Source: Roseinatronobacter sp052379845 (GTDB lineage: Bacteria; Pseudomonadota; Alphaproteobacteria; Rhodobacterales; Rhodobacteraceae). Taken from it: a DNA stretch of 64,000 nt. The notes beneath the pieces are model-generated. The model worked only from the letters and a program-made list of their open reading frames with translations. It searched no databases and had not been told where the DNA came from. Location of the stretch: NCBI GenBank assembly GCA_052379845.1, contig JBQTCF010000017.1; one strand, written 5' to 3'. Positions 8,112 through 15,189 of this stretch are shown here, in pieces. The stretch's first letter is position 1; the number at the start of each line of letters is the position of its first letter. The position numbers and the translations under genes were made by a program.

Positions 8112-8501
8112 TCAGCCGCTGCGCGCTGCATTCAGGCGTTGCGTCAATGTGTCCACATCATCAAACTTGATCGACTCGCCGCACCCGCATGCATCTGTGA
8201 CATTGGGGTTGCGAAACCGGAAGGTGCTTTCGATCAGGCTGGTTTCATAATCTATTTCCGTGCCAAACAGGAACATCTGCGCCATGGGCGCAATAATGAC
8301 GCGGGCGCCGTCCTGTTCGATCACTTCTTCATTGTCGTGCAGGTCCTGCGCGGCTTCCATAGTGTATTCCATCCCCGCGCACCCGCCTTTCTTGACGCCC
8401 ACGCGCAGGCCCTTGGCCCCTTCGCGGTCCATCAGGCGGCATATTTGACGCACGGCCGCAGGCGTCAGCGTCACAGGGGGTTTACCGGGTAGTCCAAACA
8501 T
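8112..8501 (-). CDS. A-type Fe-S cluster carrier (HesB/IscA/ErpA family)
   Basis: This family carries or inserts Fe-S clusters. The 129-residue protein has the three-cysteine signature: one Cys in KKGGCAGMEY and the CGCG-type pair in TDACGCGES near residue 108. The N-terminal 8-10 residues precede the usual start of the fold (VTLTPAAVRQI). The SufT-like gene lies two genes upstream on the same strand. The partner between them is an acetyltransferase, and no sufBCDS genes are visible. Which sub-family (SufA, IscA or ErpA) it belongs to cannot be settled from motifs alone. Confidence 0.9.
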   Translation of the reverse strand: MFGLPGKPPVTLTPAAVRQICRLMDREGAKGLRVGVKKGGCAGMEYTMEAAQDLHDNEEVIEQDGARVIIAPMAQMFLFGTEIDYETSLIESTFRFRNPNVTDACGCGESIKFDDVDTLTQRLNAARSG

Positions 8502-8507
8502 CAGGTC

Positions 8508-9080
8508 TTATCCTTGCATTTCAGGGCGCGCCAACACACGGGCCGGATTGCCCGCAACTGTCACGCCTGCGGCAACATCGCGTGTAACCACAGCGCCAGC
8601 CCCAATGACCGCGCCATCGCCCACTGTCACACCGGGCAGAATGATCGCGCCGCCACCGATCCAGACATCGGCGCCGATGATTATCGGCCTGCCCCATTCA
8701 TCGCCGCGCGCGCGCGATGCCGCATCGCGCGGGTGATCCGCCGTCAGGATTTGCACATTCGGCCCGATCTGCGTGCGCGCGCCGATATGCACCTTGCACA
8801 CATCCAGAATCACGCAGTTGAAATTCACAAAGCAGCCCGGCGAGAAATGAATATTCACACCGTAATCCACCAGAAACGGCGGCCTGATCACAGCCCCGTT
8901 CCATTCGCCCAGAAGCGCCGTCATCAACCCCGCGCGTTCCCCGTCGCCCATGATCGTCTGGTTATAGTCGCGCATCAGCGCCTGCGCCCGCTGGCGCAAT
9001 GCCTTCAGTTCAGGGCAGGCCGGGTCATAGGGCGCGCCCGCCAGCATCTTGTCGCGTTCGGACAAGGCGGCATCCATCAC
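8508..9080 (-). CDS. Maltose O-acetyltransferase-like sugar acetyltransferase
   Basis: This is a left-handed beta-helix acyltransferase of the Maa/NodL/LacA group, which acetylates sugar hydroxyls with acetyl-CoA. The 190-residue protein has the N-terminal Maa domain (SERDKMLAGAPYDPACPEL), the acceptor region with PPFLVDYGVNIHFSPGCFVNFNCVILD, a TADHPRD segment with the catalytic His, and hexapeptide repeats near the C-terminus (IGADVWIGGGAIILPGVTVG). A GTG at 9080 overlaps the upstream stop (GTGA), and an ATG follows directly at 9077, so the exact first residue is uncertain. It sits between two Fe-S assembly genes with no obvious functional link to them. The substrate is unknown. Confidence 0.88.
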   Translation of the reverse strand: MMDAALSERDKMLAGAPYDPACPELKALRQRAQALMRDYNQTIMGDGERAGLMTALLGEWNGAVIRPPFLVDYGVNIHFSPGCFVNFNCVILDVCKVHIGARTQIGPNVQILTADHPRDAASRARGDEWGRPIIIGADVWIGGGAIILPGVTVGDGAVIGAGAVVTRDVAAGVTVAGNPARVLARPEMQG

Positions 9081-9433
9081 ATGAACCCCAGTTCCAGCCG
9101 CGCCTCATCGGACATCATGTCCATGCCCCATTGCGGGTCAAAGGTCATCTCCACATTGACCGATTGAACGCCGGGCACCGCACTGATGGCGTCGTGAACC
9201 CAGCCGGGCATTTCACCCGCCACCGGACAGCCCGGCGCCGTCAGTGTCATGATGACATCCACCTCGCCCGCATCGGAAATGGTGATGGTGTAAATCAGCC
9301 CCAGATCAAAAATATTGACCGGAATTTCGGGATCATAGACCGTTTTGCAGGCATCCACGACTGTGTCATACAGCGCATGCTCCGTGCTGGAGGGTTTGAT
9401 CAGCAGATCGCCTTGATTTTGTTCTGTGCTCAT
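9077..9433 (-). CDS. sufT: SufT-like Fe-S maturation protein (MIP18/DUF59 family)
   Basis: This is a 118-residue protein of the MIP18/DUF59 family, which supports Fe-S cluster maturation. The family pattern is visible: YDPEIPVNIFDLGLIYTI near residues 33-51 and TLTAPGCPVAGEMP with the conserved Cys near residue 70, then VNVEMTFDPQW. In relatives it commonly closes the SUF operon. Here hslU is upstream with a gap of about 93 bp, and the acetyltransferase gene starts at its stop codon. The A-type carrier gene is two genes downstream, which supports a role in Fe-S assembly. Confidence 0.88.
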   Translation of the reverse strand: MSTEQNQGDLLIKPSSTEHALYDTVVDACKTVYDPEIPVNIFDLGLIYTITISDAGEVDVIMTLTAPGCPVAGEMPGWVHDAISAVPGVQSVNVEMTFDPQWGMDMMSDEARLELGFM

Positions 9434-9526
9434 GCCCAGCGCCTTCCTGACTGGCGGTCATTGCCGCAATACCTGACCAGATATATAAGATAACTTGCCA
9501 ATCCGTCCAGTGCCGATGCGCATCTG

Positions 9527-10831
9527 TTACAGGACGTAGCGGCTCAGGTCTGCAGAACGCGCCAGATCACCAATATTCGTTTCCACAAAATCGGCATCCA
9601 CTGTCACCGCCTGCCCTGCCCTGTCGGGCGCGTGAAAGGACAGTTCTTCAAACACGCGCTCCATCACAGTATACAGCCTGCGCGCCCCGATATTTTCCAC
9701 CGAATGGTTCACATCTGCGGCAATCTTGGCCAAAGCGGCAATTCCGTCAGGGGTAAATGTAACCTCGACCGCCTCGGTCGCCATAAGGGCTGTGTATTGC
9801 AATGTCAGGGCATTGTCGGTTTCCGTCAGAATGCGCACGAAATCCTGTTCGGTCAGCGCCCGCAACTCCACCCGGATGGGCAACCGCCCCTGCAATTCCG
9901 GCAACAGATCGGACGGTTTGGCAATATGGAACGCGCCAGAGGCAATGAACAGGATGTGGTCGGTCTTGACCGGCCCGTGTTTGGTGGACACAGTTGTGCC
10001 CTCGATCAGCGGCAGCAGATCACGCTGCACCCCTTCGCGGCTGACATCACCCCCGCGCATATCGGCGCGCGCGCAAACCTTGTCAATCTCGTCCAGAAAG
10101 ACAATGCCGTTTTGCTCCACCGCGTCCAGTGCGGCGCGCGTCACGGCGTCATCGTCCAGCAGTTTGTCGGCCTCCTCGGCCACCAGTAGATCGTGGCTTT
10201 CGGACACAGTCACCTTCTTGCGGGTGGTCCGCCCGCCAAGCGCCTTGCCAAACAGATCACCCAAATTCATCATCTGCCCGCCAGGCTGGCCGGGAATGTC
10301 GAACATCGCCCCCATCGGGTTTGACGTGTCGGCCAGTTCCACGTCAATTTCGGTATCGTCCAACTCTCCGGCCAACAGCTTGCGGCGGAACATCTCGCGG
10401 GTGGCCTCGCGGGCATCCTTGCCAGCGATGGCTTCAATCACGCGATCCTCGGCGGCCTTGTGGGCGCGCGCCTTCACGGCCTCGCGCATATGCTCGCGCG
10501 TCATGGCAAGGGCGGCATCCACCAGATCGCGGATAATCTGTTCCACATCGCGGCCCACATAGCCCACTTCGGTAAATTTCGTGGCTTCCACCTTGATGAA
10601 GGGCGCGCGCGCCAGCTTGGCCAGACGGCGGCTGATTTCGGTCTTGCCCACACCTGTGGGGCCGATCATCAGAATGTTCTTGGGATACACCTCATCGCGC
10701 AGGTCCGCCGCCAGTTGCTTGCGCCGCCAACGGTTGCGCAGCGCCACCGCAACCGCGCGTTTCGCATCCTTCTGGCCGATGATGAAACGGTCCAGTTCGC
10801 TGACAATTTCGCGCGGGGTCAGGTCAGTCAT
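9527..10831 (-). CDS. hslU: HslU, ATPase subunit of the HslVU protease
   Basis: HslU is the AAA+ unfoldase that feeds substrates to HslV in the cytoplasm. The 434-residue protein has Walker A (GPTGVGKTEISRRLA), the pore motif region (KFTEVGYVGRDVEQIIRDL), Walker B (GIVFLDEIDKV), an I domain between them, and the C-terminal sensor and docking region ending DLSRYVL. The usual family length is about 435-445. The ATG at 10831 starts MTDLTPREIVSELD and overlaps the hslV stop by four bases (ATGA), so the two subunits are coupled. A SufT-like gene follows after 93 bp. Confidence 0.97.
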   Translation of the reverse strand: MTDLTPREIVSELDRFIIGQKDAKRAVAVALRNRWRRKQLAADLRDEVYPKNILMIGPTGVGKTEISRRLAKLARAPFIKVEATKFTEVGYVGRDVEQIIRDLVDAALAMTREHMREAVKARAHKAAEDRVIEAIAGKDAREATREMFRRKLLAGELDDTEIDVELADTSNPMGAMFDIPGQPGGQMMNLGDLFGKALGGRTTRKKVTVSESHDLLVAEEADKLLDDDAVTRAALDAVEQNGIVFLDEIDKVCARADMRGGDVSREGVQRDLLPLIEGTTVSTKHGPVKTDHILFIASGAFHIAKPSDLLPELQGRLPIRVELRALTEQDFVRILTETDNALTLQYTALMATEAVEVTFTPDGIAALAKIAADVNHSVENIGARRLYTVMERVFEELSFHAPDRAGQAVTVDADFVETNIGDLARSADLSRYVL

Positions 10832-11379
10832 GGTGTGATCTTCTCCACCGTCAGGTTGCCATTGGTATAAACACAAATATCGGCGGCAATCGCCATCGCG
10901 CGGCGCGCCACGTCCTCCGCAGGCAGGTCCGTTTCCATCAGCCCGCGCGCGGCCGCCAAGGCAAAATTCCCGCCAGACCCGATGGCGGCCACATCATATT
11001 CAGGCTCCAGCACATCGCCCGCGCCGGTAATCACGAACAAATCGCGCCCGTCGGTGACAATCAGCATCGCTTCCAGCTTTTGCAAATACTTGTCGGTGCG
11101 CCAGTCCTTGGCCAGTTCCACAGACGCGCGCGCCAATTGTCCGGGCGTGGCTTCCAGCTTCACTTCCAGCCGCTCCAGCAGGGTAAACGCATCTGCAGTC
11201 GACCCCGCGAACCCCGCCACCACCGGATAGCCGCCGGGCGTCAACCGCCGCACCTTGCGCGCGCTGCCCTTGATGACCGTCTGGCCCAGCGACACCTGAC
11301 CATCGCCCGCAACCACCACTTCGCCACCGCGTCGCACGGCAATGATGGTGGTTCCATGCCAGCCGGGAAAATCGCTCAT
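10828..11379 (-). CDS. hslV: HslV, peptidase subunit of the HslVU protease
   Basis: HslV is the N-terminal-nucleophile peptidase of the proteasome fold. The 183-residue protein begins MSDFPGWHGTTIIAVRRGG. The catalytic Thr is in HGTTI and would be exposed by processing after GWHG. Conserved GDGQVSLGQTVIK and GSGGNFALAAARGL follow. I chose the ATG at 11379 with GAAGAGGG just upstream. Longer readings run into the intergenic region. The upstream 86 bp hold the trxA terminator and a GAGTATTT...GGCAAGATGAA motif. hslU follows with a four-base overlap. Confidence 0.96.
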   Translation of the reverse strand: MSDFPGWHGTTIIAVRRGGEVVVAGDGQVSLGQTVIKGSARKVRRLTPGGYPVVAGFAGSTADAFTLLERLEVKLEATPGQLARASVELAKDWRTDKYLQKLEAMLIVTDGRDLFVITGAGDVLEPEYDVAAIGSGGNFALAAARGLMETDLPAEDVARRAMAIAADICVYTNGNLTVEKITP

Positions 11380-11383
11380 CGCG

Positions 11384-11415
11384 CCCTCTTCATCTTGCCA
11401 AAAATACTCTTGCCG
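11384..11415 (-). other. GAGTATTT...GGCAAGATGAA motif upstream of hslV
   Basis: Read on the minus strand, this has GGCAAGAGTATTT followed by TTGGCAAGATGAAGAGG. The same arrangement occurs at 29979-30005 on the plus strand. In both places it follows a GC hairpin at the end of the previous gene. I recall this string as frequent in Rhodobacteraceae genomes. Its role is unknown to me. Here it overlaps the ribosome-binding region of hslV. Confidence 0.6.
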
Positions 11416-11424
11416 AAGGCATTG

Positions 11425-11449
11425 AAAAAAGGGCGCCGGCACGGCGCCC
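11425..11449 (-). terminator. Rho-independent terminator of trxA
   Basis: On the minus strand an 8-bp GC stem (GGGCGCCG with CGGCGCCC) and a 3-nt loop are followed by six T residues. It starts 17 bp beyond the trxA stop codon. This is the clearest intrinsic terminator in the window and would end an addB-addA-trxA transcript. Confidence 0.85.
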
Positions 11450-11465
11450 CCTTCATGTGGCAGGG

Positions 11466-11786
11466 TCAGATCTCACCGCTGATCCAGCTTTGCAGCGCAG
11501 ATTTGGGCGCGGCACCCACCTTGTTGGAGACAACCTGACCATCCTTGAACAGGAACAATGCGGGAATGCCGCGAATGCCCATCTGTGCAGCGGTGCCGGG
11601 GTTTTCATCGACATTGACCTTGGCAATCTTCACACGGCCCGCATATTCGGCGGACAATTCTTCCAGCGCCGGGCCGATCTGCTTGCACGGGCCGCACCAT
11701 TCAGCCCAGAAATCAACAACAACGGGAATATCGGACTGGCGCACTTCGGCGTCAAAGGTGGCATCGGTTACGGAAACTGTGGGCAT
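11466..11786 (-). CDS. trxA: Thioredoxin
   Basis: This is a small cytoplasmic disulfide reductase, 106 residues long. It has the active site FWAEWCGPCKQIGP near residue 30, the cis-Pro segment GIRGIPALFLFKDGQ and the closing helix. Length and motifs match standard Trx1. It lies 37 bp after addA on the same strand, a pairing common in Rhodobacterales, and is followed by a strong terminator. Confidence 0.97.
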   Translation of the reverse strand: MPTVSVTDATFDAEVRQSDIPVVVDFWAEWCGPCKQIGPALEELSAEYAGRVKIAKVNVDENPGTAAQMGIRGIPALFLFKDGQVVSNKVGAAPKSALQSWISGEI

Positions 11787-11823
11787 CGGCCCCTCCAGGG
11801 TTTTGGTTTCGATTGTGCCCTAG

Positions 11824-14800
11824 TTATGCCCCCGCGCGCGGGGTTTCAAGCGCTGCGCGGTCAAGTGCGGCAACAACCCTGTCCGCAGGCAACCACATCA
11901 ACTGCGCGGTGGCGGTCCACAACAGCCCCGTGCGGATGGTCCGGCCCGGAAAAACCTGTTGCAGGGCATGGGCATAGGCCCCCATCTGGCGCAGCAGCCC
12001 TTCGGGGACCTCAGCGAGGGATTTCGGGACAACAGCGTTTGATTTGTAATCCACCGCCAGCACTTCATCCGCCGACACCACCAGCCGGTCGATGAGTCCG
12101 GCCAGTGGACGGTCAAACAGGGTGGCCGATATTTCAACCTCGGGCAGGCTGTCGGGGCCGAACAGGGGCGCCAGCGCAGGCGCGGTCAAAACCCTGCGGG
12201 TTTCCGCCAGCAGCGCGGGCAGGTCGGCGGGGGCCCCTGCGGCGGTGCTGGCCAGCAGATCAGCGGCGCGCAAGGGCCAGTCCGCTTCAGGCCAAAGCGG
12301 CAGATGTTCCAGCAACAAATGCAGCTGTTGGCCGCGCAGCAATGCTGCCTCCTCATCAAGGCCCGCATCACCCGGCAGCGCCTTGGCCCCGCCCAACCGC
12401 GAGGGCGACAAGGGCCGCGCCGCCTGCACCGGCGCCTCGGGGGCGGCCCAGAAGCAGTCTGGCGCGGGGGGCAGCGTGTCTGTTGCAAATGCGCCCGCAT
12501 CAGGCGCGCCCCCGTCCGGCCAATCCTGATGTTGGTGGCGCAGCCCCCGCCCTGTGGGCATGTCACATGCCGCAGCCCCGGCCTGCGCCACCCCCTGCGC
12601 GACCAGATTATGCCAGCAATTCTGGCGTTTGGTGGTGCCTGCGCCCGCCACGATCAGCCAGCTTTCCGCCCGCGTCATGGCCACATACAGCAGGCGTGCA
12701 TCTTCCTGCGCGCGGGCATCGGCCAGCGTGTCCAAGGCCACCTGCATGGCGGCGGGGGTTTCCCCCTTGCCCCCCCGCCACGCCACAGTTTCCGCCACGG
12801 GAAATATCTGGCGGCGTTCAGGCGGGGCATAATCTGCGGTATCTGGCAAAATGACGACAGGCGCTTCCAGCCCCTTGGCCCCGTGCACTGTCATGACGCG
12901 CAACCGCGCGCCTGCGCTGTCCAATTCGCGTTTTATCTGCACATCGCCATGTTCCAGCCATGACAAAAACCCCGTCAGGCTGGGCGTTTCAAGCTGCTCA
13001 TAGGCCAGCGCCTGTGACAAAAACGCGTCAATGCCATCCTCGGCTTCCGGTCCCAGACGTGCCAGCAACCGGCGGCGGCCATCATGGCGCGTCAACATGC
13101 GTTCCACCAGATCGAACGGGCGCAGGAAATCCGTCTGTGTGCGCAAGTCATTGAGGATAGTCAAAGTGTCCCCATCGCCCTGATCGCGCAGGCATGTCCA
13201 TAAAAACGCGCCTTCGCGCCCTTGCGCCAGCCGGAACAGCGCATCTTCCGACCACCCGAATAGCGGCGAGCGCAGGCAGGCCGCCAGCGACAGGTCATCT
13301 TCGGGCGTGGCCAGAAAGGACAACAGCGCCGTCAGATCGCGCACCGCCATTTCCCCGCCCAGACGCAACCTGTCCGCGCCTGCCATTTCCAGCCCGGCCG
13401 CCTTGCACGCGCTGATGATTTCATGAAACAGCGGCCCGCGGCGGCGCACCAGTATCAGCACATCCCCTTCGGTCATGGCGCGCGCCCCCCCCTTGACGGG
13501 TATGGGCGTGCGCTGGTCGATCATGCGGCGCAATTCGGCCGCGATCGTGCGCGCAAGCTGGCGGGTGTGGTGTTCCTCGGCCATGATATCAACGGGGTCA
13601 TACCAATGCGGGTCGTCGCGCTTGTCGGGTTTTTCGATCACCGGCCACAGATCCACCCGCCCCGGCATCTTGTCAAAGAAGGCAACATGATCGGGCACGC
13701 CGCCAAGGCCCTGATCATGGGGGGGCCGAAACGTCTGGTCCACGCTGCGCAACACGGCATCAGATGACCGGAAACTATGCGCCAGAAGCGCTTCATTCAG
13801 CTGCACATCGACGGCGGCCAGCCGGTCGCGGAATTGCCGTTGCATCTGGTCAAAGACCTGCAAATCCGCGCCCTGAAACGAATAGATGGACTGTTTCTTG
13901 TCGCCCACCACAAACAACGTGCGCGACCCGTCGCGCGCGCCCAGGCCTGCGGTGAATTCCTGCGCAAGCTGTTCGATCACGCGCCATTGGCCGGGGCTGG
14001 TGTCCTGTGCTTCATCCACCAGAATATGGTCGACCCCGCCATCCAGCTTGAACAACACCCATTGCGCCACCGAAGGGTCGGTCAGCAACTGGCCAGTGCG
14101 GGTGATCAGGTCATCGAAATCCAGCCAGCCGCGCGCGGCCTTGGCCTGCGCATAGGCGGGCAGGAAGGCGCGCGCGAAACGGTGCAGCGCCAGACTGCGG
14201 GTCAGGCAGGCCAGCGCAATGCGGCGCGCGCGCGCGGTTTCCACCCGCGCCATAAGATCATTCAGCGGATCAATCAGCGCGCCAAGCGCGGCTTGCGTGG
14301 CCTTGGTGGGAAAACTGCCAATCTTGGCGGTGAAGGGCTCCTTGGCAGTTGGCCCTGTCAGGAACACCCCTTCCAATAGGGGCAATACGCCAATATCGCC
14401 GTCTTCCAGACGGAATGCGCGCAGCCGGGCTGCGGCTTTCTGGTCGGTCTTGCTGCCTGCCTCCAGCCGGGGCAGAAGCTGCGCCAGCAAATCCGCCTCA
14501 GAGCCCAAAAACACATCGCGGTGCAACAGGGCCGTGTCATAGCCTGCGGGCAGATCGAACGCGGCGCGCAAGGCGGCGTCGGGCACATCGCCCGTAAAGG
14601 CAGGGGCATTGGCGCAGATTTCCATCAACAGCGCGTCAATTTCCGCCCCTGTGAACACGGCTGCCAGATCGGCAAACACCCCCTGATGGCGCGGTGTTTC
14701 CGCCAGCCTGTCCAGCACCTCGGCGCGCAGGGCATGCGCTGATCGGTCGTCCATTTCTGAAAACGCAGGCGACAGGCCCGCTTCCAGCGGAAACCGGCGC

Positions 14801-15189
14801 AGCAGGGACGCACAAAAGGAATGGATCGTCTGGATCTTCAGCCCGCCCGGTGCCTCGATCGCGCGGGCGAACAGGCGGCGGGCCTGTGCCAATGCCTCCG
14901 CGCTGGCGGCCACTTCGCCAATCTTGTGCAATTCCGCCGACAAGGCGGCATCTGGCAACATGGCCCATTTGCCCAACAAATCGAACAGGCGGTTCTGCAT
15001 CTCGCTGGCGGCGGCTTTTGTATAGGTCAGGCACAAAATGCGCTGCGGGGACACACCGCGCAGCAACAACCGCGCCACGCGGTCCGTCAGAACCTTGGTT
15101 TTGCCCGACCCCGCATTTGCCGACAGCCATGTAGACGCCACAGGGTCGGACGCACGGTTCTGCGAAAGCGTGGCATCGTCAAAACTCAT
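11824..15189 (-). CDS. addA: AddA, helicase-nuclease subunit of the AddAB recombination complex
   Basis: AddA is the UvrD-like helicase and nuclease subunit of AddAB, which resects double-strand breaks for RecA-dependent repair and fills the role of RecBCD. The 1121-residue protein has Walker A (WLSANAGSGKTKVL), Walker B (VDHILVDEAQDTSPGQW), helicase motifs such as RTLFVVGDKKQSIYSFQGA and VMTVHGAKGLEAPVV, and the C-terminal nuclease signature EVLAVDYKSN. I chose the ATG at 15189, which begins MSFDDATLSQNRA and overlaps the addB stop by four bases. trxA follows 37 bp downstream. Confidence 0.96.
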   Translation of the reverse strand: MSFDDATLSQNRASDPVASTWLSANAGSGKTKVLTDRVARLLLRGVSPQRILCLTYTKAAASEMQNRLFDLLGKWAMLPDAALSAELHKIGEVAASAEALAQARRLFARAIEAPGGLKIQTIHSFCASLLRRFPLEAGLSPAFSEMDDRSAHALRAEVLDRLAETPRHQGVFADLAAVFTGAEIDALLMEICANAPAFTGDVPDAALRAAFDLPAGYDTALLHRDVFLGSEADLLAQLLPRLEAGSKTDQKAAARLRAFRLEDGDIGVLPLLEGVFLTGPTAKEPFTAKIGSFPTKATQAALGALIDPLNDLMARVETARARRIALACLTRSLALHRFARAFLPAYAQAKAARGWLDFDDLITRTGQLLTDPSVAQWVLFKLDGGVDHILVDEAQDTSPGQWRVIEQLAQEFTAGLGARDGSRTLFVVGDKKQSIYSFQGADLQVFDQMQRQFRDRLAAVDVQLNEALLAHSFRSSDAVLRSVDQTFRPPHDQGLGGVPDHVAFFDKMPGRVDLWPVIEKPDKRDDPHWYDPVDIMAEEHHTRQLARTIAAELRRMIDQRTPIPVKGGARAMTEGDVLILVRRRGPLFHEIISACKAAGLEMAGADRLRLGGEMAVRDLTALLSFLATPEDDLSLAACLRSPLFGWSEDALFRLAQGREGAFLWTCLRDQGDGDTLTILNDLRTQTDFLRPFDLVERMLTRHDGRRRLLARLGPEAEDGIDAFLSQALAYEQLETPSLTGFLSWLEHGDVQIKRELDSAGARLRVMTVHGAKGLEAPVVILPDTADYAPPERRQIFPVAETVAWRGGKGETPAAMQVALDTLADARAQEDARLLYVAMTRAESWLIVAGAGTTKRQNCWHNLVAQGVAQAGAAACDMPTGRGLRHQHQDWPDGGAPDAGAFATDTLPPAPDCFWAAPEAPVQAARPLSPSRLGGAKALPGDAGLDEEAALLRGQQLHLLLEHLPLWPEADWPLRAADLLASTAAGAPADLPALLAETRRVLTAPALAPLFGPDSLPEVEISATLFDRPLAGLIDRLVVSADEVLAVDYKSNAVVPKSLAEVPEGLLRQMGAYAHALQQVFPGRTIRTGLLWTATAQLMWLPADRVVAALDRAALETPRAGA

